A program made the translations under genes and the position numbers. Below the pieces are notes generated by a model that saw nothing but the letters and a program-made list of their open reading frames with translations, was not told the origin of the DNA and made no database searches. Below, piece after piece: positions 1-7,292 of a DNA stretch of 8,121 bases. Location of the stretch: positions 1 through 8,121 of the forward strand of contig CAMZHP010000139.1 in assembly GCA_947306845.1 (NCBI GenBank), written 5' to 3'. Numbering within the stretch: the stretch's first letter is position 1; each line of letters starts with the position of its first letter. This DNA is from an uncultured Prevotellaceae bacterium. GTDB taxonomy: Bacteria > Bacteroidota > Bacteroidia > Bacteroidales > Bacteroidaceae.

Positions 1-654
1 GCGCACCCGCTCCCGCTTCAGCCCCATCAGAATCGCTGCCTCTGCCATGGTGTGACGATCGCCACCAATGCCGTAGAGCAGTCTGACGACTTGTTGCTGC
101 CGTTCGTCGAGCACTTGGATGACGCGTTCAAGATGCGCTTGGGTGTCGGCATTTTCATAGGCACTATCAGCATAAGGAGAGTCGGCGTTCTCCAATAAGT
201 TGAGCAGATTGAAGTTATTGTTGCTGCCGGCAGGAATGGGGGCGTCTACTGAGACCGGATGGCTGCGACGGACCTCCGCATTGGTGGCCTCGTCACGGGG
301 TATTTTATAAAGCCCTGAGTGCTGTGCGATGTGCCGCTCGATGGCATCGCGGATGATGGGGGCGGCAAATTTCACAAAACGTTTGCCGGGGTAAGGACTG
401 AAATGTCTGGCTGCCTTCAGCAAACCTATGTTGCCTTCTCCTACAAGGTCGTCGTAGGCAATGCCTTGGTCGCGGTAACCGTTGGCGATGGTGAGCACGA
501 AGCGGAGGTTGGACTCCACCAATTTTGCCACGGCTTTCTCATCACCTTCCTGAATGCGCTGTGCCAGTTCGCGTTCCTCCTCGTCAGTGAGCAACGGTGT
601 GTCGGCAATTTCTTCTTTATAGGCTGTCATGGCCTTTTTCCTCATGTTGGTCAT
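1..654 (-). CDS. Sigma-70 family RNA polymerase sigma factor (RpoD/SigA-like), 3' end missing
   Basis: Read on the minus strand this is an open frame of 218 codons without a stop, leaving the window at base 1. It should encode a sigma factor that directs RNA polymerase to promoters. Residues about 20-57 match region 1.2/2.1 (LLTDEEERELAQRIQEGD, then ESNLRFVLTIAN). Residues 68-85 match region 2.2, the core-binding helix (DDLVGEGNIGLLKAARHF). Residues 91-120 cover regions 2.3-2.4. Residues 134-163 resemble the region 3.2 finger (SVDAPI...LLENADSPYAD). Residues 174-218 are region 4, ending in LKRERVR at the start of the 4.2 recognition helix. Compared with housekeeping RpoD, the aromatic YAVWWIRQ stretch is replaced by FAAPIIRDAI. 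Only about 14 residues lie between the end of region 2.4 and SVDAP, where RpoD has the region 3 helices. It is therefore probably a specialised paralogue, not the primary factor. Start choice: in-frame ATGs lie at 654, 645 and 630; I give the longest, but 630 has the best-spaced GAGGA. It is divergent from the surface-protein genes. Confidence 0.93.
   Translation of the reverse strand, partial: MTNMRKKAMTAYKEEIADTPLLTDEEERELAQRIQEGDEKAVAKLVESNLRFVLTIANGYRDQGIAYDDLVGEGNIGLLKAARHFSPYPGKRFVKFAAPIIRDAIERHIAQHSGLYKIPRDEATNAEVRRSHPVSVDAPIPAGSNNNFNLLNLLENADSPYADSAYENADTQAHLERVIQVLDERQQQVVRLLYGIGGDRHTMAEAAILMGLKRERVR
639..643 (-). promoter_or_regulatory. Possible Shine-Dalgarno for an internal start of the sigma gene
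   Basis: On the minus strand GAGGA sits 8 nt before the ATG at 630, an ideal spacing. A second purine run, AAGGA (657-661), is only 2 nt from the ATG at 654 and 11 nt from the ATG at 645. Bacteroidota use Shine-Dalgarno pairing weakly, so this does not settle the start. It does make a product beginning MTAYKEEIAD a real alternative to MTNMRKKAMT. Confidence 0.3.
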
Positions 655-682
655 ATTCCTTGTCTTTTTGCAATTGAGAAAG

Positions 683-713
683 CAAAGATACGAATTAGCG
701 AGAGGAAAGCAAA
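683..713 (-). promoter_or_regulatory. Bacteroidota-type promoter for the sigma factor gene
   Basis: On the minus strand TTTG (713-710) is followed after 19 bp by TATCTTTG (690-683). This matches the Bacteroidota primary-sigma consensus TTTG / 19-21 bp / TAnnTTTG at both boxes and in spacing. Transcription would start at about 675-678, giving a leader of about 20 nt before the ATG at 654. The full match suggests the gene is read by the housekeeping sigma factor. Confidence 0.72.
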
Positions 714-749
714 ACAAATAACGATTTTTTTGTCATGAATTGTCGATTG

Positions 750-774
750 ATGGAACCATTATTGATAGTTCCAT
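750..774. repeat. Perfect 7-bp inverted repeat between the divergent promoters
   Basis: ATGGAAC (750-756) and GTTCCAT (768-774) are exact reverse complements separated by 11 bp of AT-rich sequence. The pair lies outside both proposed promoters, upstream of each. Arm centres are 18 bp apart, so this could be a dyad bound by a dimeric regulator or a cruciform-prone site. It has no adjoining T-run that would make it a terminator of either gene. The function is unknown. Confidence 0.4.
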
Positions 775-813
775 GTTATTCCCTTCATTTCTATCAAATT
801 TTTTTTTGAAAAA

Positions 814-828
814 ATAACAGATTGTTAT
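814..828. promoter_or_regulatory. Operator-like dyad overlapping the -33 position of the rightward promoter
   Basis: ATAACA (814-819) and TGTTAT (823-828) form a perfect 6-bp inverted repeat around a GAT spacer. Its centre, base 821, is about 32 bp before the likely start of transcription set by the -7 box at 840-847. The expected -33 TTTG is absent at the usual spacing, so the dyad takes the place of that element. That position would suit a repressor, or an activator that compensates for the missing box. No regulator can be named. Confidence 0.42.
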
Positions 829-839
829 CATATTTTTTA

Positions 840-847
840 TATCTTTG
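840..847 (+). promoter_or_regulatory. -7 box of the promoter for the surface protein / alpha-galactosidase genes
   Basis: TATCTTTG matches the Bacteroidota -7 consensus TAnnTTTG exactly and lies 48 bp before the ATG at 896. No TTTG is found 19-21 bp upstream. The nearest partial match, TTG at 822-824, leaves only 15 bp. Transcription probably starts near 852-855, giving an A-rich leader of about 40 nt without a Shine-Dalgarno, usual for this phylum. Confidence 0.6.
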
Positions 848-895
848 CAAATATAACATGTACAATACCGAAAAACTTAATAAAACGAAACCTAT

Positions 896-3800
896 ATGAA
901 ATCAATTCAACTATTCTTACTGACCCTGTTCCTGACATTTTTTGGAAACTTGGGAATTAATGCGCAACAAGCCTATTGTGCTCTTCAGAAAACAGAAGCA
1001 AGCGATGGCAGTCTTTACAAAGTCACAGCCACCCTCTTTTACGATAATTTGCGAAATAGCAGAAGCGAGACGATTGATTTCCCTACTGCATATGCACAAA
1101 GATTGGCTATCCCTACTGCGGATTTCGTCCATGTGATCTTCGACAGCAGTTTTAAAAACTTTAAACCCCAAAGCACGTCGTATTGGTTTTATTGGCTGCA
1201 AGCCAGAGTCAAGGTGTCTTTCGAAGGATGGGAAAATTTCAATACCTCCCAGGTGACCATTATGGACAATATGTTTTATGCGCTTGGGCATTATGAAACC
1301 AATGAGGGAAATAAAACATGTATGGTTGAGAATCTCGACCTCTCTCATTTTGACACATCGAATGTGACCGACATGAGAAATTTGCTCAACTATGCGTGTG
1401 TGGATTCCGTTAACCTTTCCAACTTCACCTTCAAACCTGGCGTGAAAACCACTGGATTATTGGTAAACACAAAAATTAATCGTTTGGTCATCCCCACTGG
1501 CGCCACTAACTGGGCAGACGATGCCTGTAATCGTTTGGTTGGTATAGACGGAGCATCTTGCAAACTCTTCTATCCTAATGGCATATTCCCCAACGCCACC
1601 CTTTCTGACAACTTAGTGGTCAATGGTGACTGTGAGGGCAGCAGTTTGACATGCTTGAAAGCGTCACAGTCTGGCGGCACTGTCTCGGATGCTGACATTC
1701 TTAATGGTATCGGCTTTAACGGCTCAAAAGGTGTCAAGGTGCATGCTGACGAAAATGATGCTGAAATGTGGGATTCGCAATTTTTTGTCTACACCCCTGA
1801 TCACACGTGGAAGAAAGGTGATAATTACAGGTTTTCCATGAAGGTAAAGGCCGATGTTCCCGCATCTGTCTATGTGCAGGCTCATGGCGCACCTAGTGCA
1901 TATATGCATTATCAGATGCTAGGAACATCAGAGTTCAATGTCACCTCAGAGTGGCAAGAGTTCACCTATGAGGGAACCATTTCTTCGGAGCAAGATGGTA
2001 TGCAGACCATCACCTTTAACCTCAGTAAACCAGGAAAGAGCAATAATTTCTACTTTGACGATATCTCTTGGCAACCCATCGAGGTCAATGAGAATGGAAG
2101 CTCCTTTATATGGAAAGGCGGCCACTTCAAAGTTGACAATTCCTATGCTGTGCTCTCAAAAGATAGGAAGACACTGACGTTTTACAATGACAATGACAAA
2201 CAATCCCATGTCAATGAGGGACAGGTGTTCCGCCTGAATACAGGGGAAGACCTTCCCAAATGGTTTGAAAACGCATATTCCATCACTGATGTGGTGATTG
2301 ACGAAAGCTTTTCCAATGACAATGCTATGGATTTGTCAGAATATGCCTTCCTGAATATCGGCTCGGTCGACAATCCCCGCAAACTAAGCTGTCCTGAGGG
2401 TTTCGTCACAACCCCCTATTATGCCACAGGAGATTTCAAGGGTAGCGAGATTGTTATTAAAACCCATCATCATAAAGATAATGATTTGAGGGATGCCAGT
2501 CCCATCAATGGGGTAGGCGTCAATGGCAGCAAGGGCTACATGGTGACTTCATATGCCGAAGCTGAACATTTTTATGAAACGGAGTTCATCATCACCACTC
2601 CCAACCATGTATGGAATACTGGCGACCGTTTCAGGTTCAAAATGAAAGTACGTGCTGACAAAGACACACAGATCAATGTCCAGTCCCATAAAATGCCTAC
2701 CGAATATCTTTACTTTGTAATGCTTGAAGGCAGCTATGACGTTACCACAGAGTGGCAAGAAATCGAGTATGAGGGAACTATTTCAGCCGAACAGGCAGGA
2801 AGTTCTGGCATGCAGACAATCTCCTTCCTGGTCAATGAATTGAAGGAGGTCATCAATTTCTATTTCGACGATATCTCATGGGAGCCCCTTTATACCAACA
2901 GCAATGGGGATGATTATGTCGTATGGAAGAAAGGGTACTTGATGCTTCCTCCCAAGCCAGAGACTTACGCTGTTCTTACCCAGGATAAAACGTCGCTGAC
3001 AATCTATCATGACAAAGACAGGAAATCACATATTAGCGAAGGGATGATTTACAGGATCAGTTTAAAAGAAACCCCTGGATGGTCTAATTGTGCAAACAAT
3101 ATCACCAAAGTGGAGTTAACCCCCAGTTTTATCAACTCTGGATTCGCCAATCAACTGCCAGATAATAGCTTCTATGGAGTGGGAACTGCAGCTAAGCCCA
3201 GTTTTCTCTATTACCCCGCAGGATTTACACCCCAAAATGTCTCTGAAGGATCTGGATATTTAGAATGGAAAGCCGGATACTTTAAAACTGCCCAGGCGTA
3301 TGCAGTGCTGTCGAGTGACAAGAAGACCCTGACGTTCTACTGTGATGACAAGAGGTCTGTGCACAACAGCAGTTCTTCCGGAGAAAATGTGTATAGCCTG
3401 AATTCGCTAAACTCCGGTGTCGCCATCAATAGCAACAAACCTGGATGGTATTCGGCTACAGTAGATGGCAGCAGTGTCAGGGAAAATATCGAGAAAGTTG
3501 TCTTTGATGAGAGTTTCGCTCATTACCATCCCATAACCACTTCTTATTGGTTTTATGGAATGACAAAGCTCACCAACATCACACATCTTGATTACCTGAA
3601 GACTGATTTGGTGGTGGACTTCGCACTCATGTTCTCCTCTTGCCGCCAACTAACAAGCGTTGACGTGAGTCACTTCGATACGCGTAGCGCCAAGACATTC
3701 ACAAGCATGTTCAATGGATGCAGTAGCCTGAAGAACATCGATGTGAGCCACTTTGATGACAGCAACATCCCTTCTGGATATGGTGCAAACAGCATGTTCG

Positions 3801-4981
3801 CCCATTGCACCAGCTTGGAAAATCTCGATTTGAGCAACTTCGTCTTTAGCGGAACCAATAATGGTGGAATGGTGATGTATTGCACCAGTCTGAAAACCCT
3901 GAAGGTCTCTGCAAGTGCCAATAAACTGACCGATGGGGGCACATTTAACCATGTGGGCTCTGCAGACTCTCCATGCCGGCTCATTTATGCCGAGGATTTC
4001 ACGCCCAATGATACCACATGGGTGGACGGCTATTTCAATTGGAAGGGTGGTTCCTTCATAGACCGTGATGCCTACGCTCTGATTTATGGGGATAACATGA
4101 CTTTGTACTTTGACAACCAATATGAAAAGCGTTTTGGCGCGACATACCTGCTGGATCTGAATGAGGATTATGATTTGCCACGTTGGCATCGTGCAGATGG
4201 CACCGAAACTCTCACCGAGGTGGTGTTTGACGACAGTTTCTCTAAAGCAAGACCAAGGAGCTGCCGAGGATGGTTCTATTACTTCACCAATCTTACTACT
4301 ATCAAGAATATTGAGAATCTGAACACTTCCAAGGTGGCTAACATGAGCGCTATGTTCTTGTTCTGTGACCATCTTGAATCCCTCAATTTGAGCAGTTTCG
4401 ACACTTCCAACGTGACAGACATGTCATATATGTTTGATGGCTGCTATTCCATGACTACACTCAGCGGACTCAATTTCGACACATCCAAGGTGACGGACAT
4501 GAGCTACATGTTTGATATATGTTCTGCCCTTACCTCTCTTGACATCAGCAATTTCTCATTCATTGCACAAGGCACCTACAATAATATGCTGACACATTGC
4601 AATGCTCTGCAGACGCTCACCATCCCCATCAGTGCCAATTTCATGTCCGACGAGGAGACCTATGAGGCATGTTCGGGCGTGGGCACCGCCGAAAAACCTT
4701 GCATACTCGTCGTTCCCGAGAACTTCGTTTATGATGGAGCCGTGTGGGATGCAAGCCATAGTTATTTCACTTGGAGGGGCGGATATTTTAAGAATGCCAA
4801 GATGGGTGATGCCAACGGTGACGATAAGGTGACTGTGGCTGACGTGATGTTGACAGTGAACGCAATCCTAGGTAAGGGACATACTACGTTCATCAAGAAG
4901 ATTGCCGATGTCAACAAAGACAACAAGATCACCGTTTCCGACGTGATGGGTATTGTGAAAATTGTGCTCGGTAGCCATTAA
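896..4981 (+). CDS. Secreted BspA-like LRR surface protein with two CBM-like domains and a C-terminal dockerin-like domain
   Basis: This is a 1361-residue modular exported protein, probably for binding glycan or host surfaces. Residues 1-23 form a type I signal peptide (hydrophobic LFLLTLFLTFFGNLG, likely cut after INA); there is no lipobox. Five BspA-type cassettes follow, each with a YAVL..TLTFY opening, an FDxSF strand and a closing VGTxxxPxxLxYPxxF motif: about 27-236, 417-505, 691-779, 802-1037 and 1060-1278. Cassettes 1, 4 and 5 contain DUF285-type leucine-rich repeats (FDTSNVTDMSYMF, 26-residue period). Cassettes 2 and 3 go straight from FDxSF to the closing motif. Two similar beta-sandwich domains, about 238-397 and 514-667, both ending FYFDDISW, resemble CBM4/9-type carbohydrate-binding modules. 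Residues 1304-1361 hold two dockerin-like calcium loops. No catalytic domain is seen. The ATG at 896 is chosen because the signal peptide starts there. The gene probably leads an operon with the alpha-galactosidase 53 bp downstream. The LRR class is secure; the ligand is unknown. Confidence 0.92.
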   Translation: MKSIQLFLLTLFLTFFGNLGINAQQAYCALQKTEASDGSLYKVTATLFYDNLRNSRSETIDFPTAYAQRLAIPTADFVHVIFDSSFKNFKPQSTSYWFYWLQARVKVSFEGWENFNTSQVTIMDNMFYALGHYETNEGNKTCMVENLDLSHFDTSNVTDMRNLLNYACVDSVNLSNFTFKPGVKTTGLLVNTKINRLVIPTGATNWADDACNRLVGIDGASCKLFYPNGIFPNATLSDNLVVNGDCEGSSLTCLKASQSGGTVSDADILNGIGFNGSKGVKVHADENDAEMWDSQFFVYTPDHTWKKGDNYRFSMKVKADVPASVYVQAHGAPSAYMHYQMLGTSEFNVTSEWQEFTYEGTISSEQDGMQTITFNLSKPGKSNNFYFDDISWQPIEVNENGSSFIWKGGHFKVDNSYAVLSKDRKTLTFYNDNDKQSHVNEGQVFRLNTGEDLPKWFENAYSITDVVIDESFSNDNAMDLSEYAFLNIGSVDNPRKLSCPEGFVTTPYYATGDFKGSEIVIKTHHHKDNDLRDASPINGVGVNGSKGYMVTSYAEAEHFYETEFIITTPNHVWNTGDRFRFKMKVRADKDTQINVQSHKMPTEYLYFVMLEGSYDVTTEWQEIEYEGTISAEQAGSSGMQTISFLVNELKEVINFYFDDISWEPLYTNSNGDDYVVWKKGYLMLPPKPETYAVLTQDKTSLTIYHDKDRKSHISEGMIYRISLKETPGWSNCANNITKVELTPSFINSGFANQLPDNSFYGVGTAAKPSFLYYPAGFTPQNVSEGSGYLEWKAGYFKTAQAYAVLSSDKKTLTFYCDDKRSVHNSSSSGENVYSLNSLNSGVAINSNKPGWYSATVDGSSVRENIEKVVFDESFAHYHPITTSYWFYGMTKLTNITHLDYLKTDLVVDFALMFSSCRQLTSVDVSHFDTRSAKTFTSMFNGCSSLKNIDVSHFDDSNIPSGYGANSMFAHCTSLENLDLSNFVFSGTNNGGMVMYCTSLKTLKVSASANKLTDGGTFNHVGSADSPCRLIYAEDFTPNDTTWVDGYFNWKGGSFIDRDAYALIYGDNMTLYFDNQYEKRFGATYLLDLNEDYDLPRWHRADGTETLTEVVFDDSFSKARPRSCRGWFYYFTNLTTIKNIENLNTSKVANMSAMFLFCDHLESLNLSSFDTSNVTDMSYMFDGCYSMTTLSGLNFDTSKVTDMSYMFDICSALTSLDISNFSFIAQGTYNNMLTHCNALQTLTIPISANFMSDEETYEACSGVGTAEKPCILVVPENFVYDGAVWDASHSYFTWRGGYFKNAKMGDANGDDKVTVADVMLTVNAILGKGHTTFIKKIADVNKDNKITVSDVMGIVKIVLGSH
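1703..2077 (+). repeat. CBM-like domain, copy 1 of an internal duplication
   Basis: Residues 270-394 of the large surface protein align with residues 538-664. Shared blocks are NG(I/V)G(F/V)NGSKG, (Y/F)RF(S/K)MKV(K/R)AD, EWQE..YEGTIS.EQ, GMQTI.F and NFYFDDISW. Strand-rich sequence with a terminal FYFDDI strand is typical of CBM4/9-like jelly rolls, where that strand helps close the sandwich. This copy follows the first LRR cassette; the domain probably begins near residue 238 (NLVVNGDCEG). The family assignment is by pattern only. Confidence 0.6.
2507..2887 (+). repeat. CBM-like domain, copy 2 of an internal duplication
   Basis: Residues 538-664 repeat the domain at 270-394 with clear divergence at protein level, so the duplication is not recent. 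The order of conserved blocks is unchanged. This copy has a small insertion (AGSSG in place of DG) before MQTI and follows a cassette that lacks LRRs. Just before it, residues 524-529 (HHHKDN) replace the VNGDCEG-type opening of copy 1, so the N-terminal edge has diverged or been lost. Confidence 0.58.
4319..4630 (+). repeat. Tandem 78-bp leucine-rich repeat units in cassette 5
   Basis: Four units with an exact period of 26 residues begin at residues 1142, 1168, 1194 and 1220. The core is (L/F)(N/D)TSxVxxMSxMFxxC..L..L, typical of BspA/DUF285 repeats. The fourth unit is degenerate (FSFIAQGTYNNML) and acts as a cap before the closing VGTAEKPC motif. The fourth cassette has the same 26-residue period, with units at 901, 927 and 953, and one 29-residue unit before 982. 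Confidence 0.75.
4805..4978 (+). other. C-terminal dockerin-like domain (two calcium-loop repeats)
   Basis: Residues 1304-1361 carry two F-hand-like repeats: GDANGDDKVTVADVMLTVN and ADVNKDNKITVSDVMGIVK, each followed by IxG/VLG. Candidate calcium ligands are D1305, N1307, D1309 and D1316, then D1338, N1340, D1342 and D1349. In clostridia such domains bind cohesins. In Prevotella-like bacteria they often end secreted proteins with no known cohesin partner, so attachment to a complex is only possible. It is the last domain before the stop. Confidence 0.78.
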
Positions 4982-5034
4982 TTCAAGTTGCAAAGGCGCT
5001 AGCCTCTATCCATGCCATTAACTATTAAATAAAT

Positions 5035-7230
5035 ATGAAAAAGATTGTTATCATGACCGCATGTCTCGCTTGCACTTTATTGCTGCAAGCTGCTCCAGTG
5101 AAGGTGGAAACCAAAAACATGAGCCTTGTCCTCCAAGTCGATGAGGGGAAGGCTCCTGAGTATGTGTATTTCGGTACACATCTTCGTGATGGTGATGCCG
5201 ACCGTTTGCAACGTCCACGCGACGGCCGCATGAATGCCTATCCCGCATACGGCATGAACTGCCCGGCGGAGGCTGCCCTCGCCATGAGGCATGCCGATGG
5301 TAACATGTCGACGGCCCTTGTCACCACAGGCGTCACCACCGCTACAGAGGGCAACGCCACTGTCACCACCATCACCATGCACGACCCAGTCTATCCCGTG
5401 GAGGTGCGTCTCCACTACAGAGCCTACCGTGACGTGGACATGATAGAGGTATGGACCGATATCACCAACAATGAGAAAGGGACGGTGACACTCACTACCT
5501 TCGCTTCTGCCATGCTTCCCGTCCGAAGGGGAGACGTGTGGGTGAGCCACCTTCATGGGTCATGGGGCAACGAGGCGCAACTTACTGAGGAACCGCTATC
5601 CTCGGGACAACTCATCCTGAAAAATAAGGATGGAGTACGCAACGCACATACAGACCATGCGGAAATCATGCTCTCACTTGATGGCAAGGCTAATGAAAAC
5701 CATGGTGCTGTCATAGGTGCTGCCCTTTGTTATTCGGGCAACTACCGAATCAAGGTGGAGACCGATGACACCGAATATCACTACCTCTTTGCCGGCATCA
5801 ACGAGGACAATTCAGAATACCACCTCCGTCGTGGCGAGACCTTCACCACACCTAAGCTCGCTCTCACATACAGCGAGGAGGGATTGAGCGGCGTGTCGCG
5901 CAATTTCCACCGATGGGGCAGGAAATACAGGCTCATGCATGGTGACAAGGAACGCAAAATCCTGCTCAATAGCTGGGAGGGCGTATATTTTGACATCAAC
6001 CAGAAGGGCATGGACCAGATGATGGCCGATATCGCCAGTATGGGTGGTGAACTCTTCGTGATGGATGACGGATGGTTCGGCGAGAAGTATCCGAGAAAAA
6101 CCGACAACTCTTCGTTGGGCGACTGGGTGGTGGATCGCAACAAATTGCCTGATGGCATCGAGGGATTGCTCCGCGATGCCAAGAAAAACGGGGTGAAGTT
6201 CGGCATTTGGATTGAGCCTGAGATGAGCAACACGGTGAGTGAACTATATGAAAAACACCCTGATTGGATCATCAAGGCTCCTAAGCGCGATGCTGTGCTG
6301 GGGCGCGGAGGCACCCAGGTGGTGCTCGACCTCTCCAATCCCAAAGTGCAGGACTTCGTCTTCAGTATCGTTGACAACCTGCTGACCAAGTATCCTGAAA
6401 TCGACTACATCAAATGGGATGCCAACATGTCGGTCATGAACCATGGCAGCCAATACCTGAAGGCAGAGGACCAGAGCCACCTGTATATCGAGTACCACAG
6501 GGGCTTTGAGAAAGTTTGCCAGAGGATTCGCGACAAATATCCCGACGTCACCATCCAAGCCTGCGCCAGTGGCGGTGGAAGGGCCAACTGGGGCGTGCTG
6601 CCCTGGTTCGATGAGTTCTGGGTGAGTGACAACACAGATGCTCTGCAGCGCATCTACATGCAGTGGGGCACCAGCTATTTCTTCCCCTCCATGGCCATGG
6701 CCTGCCATATCAGTGCTGTGCCCAACCACACAGTGTTCCGCACTACTGCGCTCAAATACCGCATCGACGTGGCTATGAGCGGACGTTTGGGCATGGAGAT
6801 ACAGCCCAAGAACATGACGGACGAAGAGAAGGAACTCTGCCGCAAGGCTATTGCCGAATACAAGCAGATCAGGCCTGTTGTGCAGTTCGGTGACATCTAC
6901 AGGCTCGTCTCGCCCTACGACCGCAAGGGGCTGGCATCAATGATGTATGTCTCGGAACAGAAGGACCGCGCCGTGTTCTATTGGTGGAAGACGGAGTCGT
7001 TCCAGAACGAGCATCTGCCACGTGTGAGGATGGCGGGACTTGAGGCCGACGGCATCTACAAAATACATGAGCTCAACCGCATTGACCAGCGTCCACTCGA
7101 CTGTGAGGGAAAGGTTTTTAGTGGGGCGTATCTGATGAGCCACGGACTGGAGATGCCCTATCGCAACGATGTGGAGTGGAACAAGAAAAACGACTGGAGC
7201 AGTCGTGTGCTGCTACTTGAGCGACAATAG
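5035..7230 (+). CDS. Secreted alpha-galactosidase, glycoside hydrolase family 36
   Basis: The 731-residue enzyme should release terminal alpha-linked galactose from oligosaccharides or glycans (EC 3.2.1.22) by a retaining double-displacement mechanism. Residues 1-20 are a type I signal peptide (cut near LQA or QAA), so it acts in the periplasm or outside. An N-terminal beta-supersandwich spans about 22-280, the (beta/alpha)8 catalytic barrel about 285-625, and a C-terminal beta domain about 645-728, the usual GH36 order and length. The nucleophile is D462 in YIKWDANMS and the acid/base is D532 in WVSDNTDA. Substrate-site motifs are also present: NSWEGVYFD (312-320), MDDGWFGE with D344/D345 (343-350), GIWIEPEMSN (390-399), R424, K460 and CASGGGRANWG (510-520). 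All expected catalytic residues are intact. The start is fixed by the signal peptide. The gene lies 53 bp after the large surface protein and 62 bp before another, suggesting co-transcription. Substrate (plant raffinose/galactomannan or host alpha-galactosyl glycan) cannot be told from sequence. Confidence 0.95.
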   Translation: MKKIVIMTACLACTLLLQAAPVKVETKNMSLVLQVDEGKAPEYVYFGTHLRDGDADRLQRPRDGRMNAYPAYGMNCPAEAALAMRHADGNMSTALVTTGVTTATEGNATVTTITMHDPVYPVEVRLHYRAYRDVDMIEVWTDITNNEKGTVTLTTFASAMLPVRRGDVWVSHLHGSWGNEAQLTEEPLSSGQLILKNKDGVRNAHTDHAEIMLSLDGKANENHGAVIGAALCYSGNYRIKVETDDTEYHYLFAGINEDNSEYHLRRGETFTTPKLALTYSEEGLSGVSRNFHRWGRKYRLMHGDKERKILLNSWEGVYFDINQKGMDQMMADIASMGGELFVMDDGWFGEKYPRKTDNSSLGDWVVDRNKLPDGIEGLLRDAKKNGVKFGIWIEPEMSNTVSELYEKHPDWIIKAPKRDAVLGRGGTQVVLDLSNPKVQDFVFSIVDNLLTKYPEIDYIKWDANMSVMNHGSQYLKAEDQSHLYIEYHRGFEKVCQRIRDKYPDVTIQACASGGGRANWGVLPWFDEFWVSDNTDALQRIYMQWGTSYFFPSMAMACHISAVPNHTVFRTTALKYRIDVAMSGRLGMEIQPKNMTDEEKELCRKAIAEYKQIRPVVQFGDIYRLVSPYDRKGLASMMYVSEQKDRAVFYWWKTESFQNEHLPRVRMAGLEADGIYKIHELNRIDQRPLDCEGKVFSGAYLMSHGLEMPYRNDVEWNKKNDWSSRVLLLERQ

Positions 7231-7292
7231 AAATTTGGACATCCATGTATGATAATATCTCATAAAAATATTAACCAAAAATCAAATTCATT

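Noticed and set aside
319..738. A 139-codon plus-strand open frame over the left region
   Set aside because: It lies antisense to the sigma factor, whose minus-strand product shows unmistakable region 2 and 4 motifs. The plus-strand product has no recognisable domain and runs across the sigma promoter.
794..809. TCAAA-T6-TTTGA inverted repeat with a long T-run
   Set aside because: The arms are 5 bp of A/T-rich sequence around a homopolymer, which is likely by chance in this AT-rich region. No gene ends here for it to terminate.
3650..4372. A 240-codon minus-strand open frame inside the large surface-protein gene
   Set aside because: It is opposite repetitive LRR coding sequence, which keeps antisense frames open. 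Its product shows no signal peptide or known motif.
4990..5005. Possible terminator AGGC-GCTA-GCCT in the 53-bp gap after the large surface-protein gene
   Set aside because: The stem is only 4 bp and has no following T-run, so it is unlikely to stop transcription before the alpha-galactosidase gene.
5053..5076. Lipobox in the alpha-galactosidase signal peptide (cysteines at residues 10 and 13)
   Set aside because: The cysteines come before or within the hydrophobic stretch and lack a proper L-[AST]-[GA]-C context. A type I cut near LQAA fits better.
7231..7292. Possible internal promoter before the second surface-protein gene
   Set aside because: AATTTGG near 7232 does not fit TAnnTTTG, since TA and TTTG are separated by four bases, and no paired -33 box is present.
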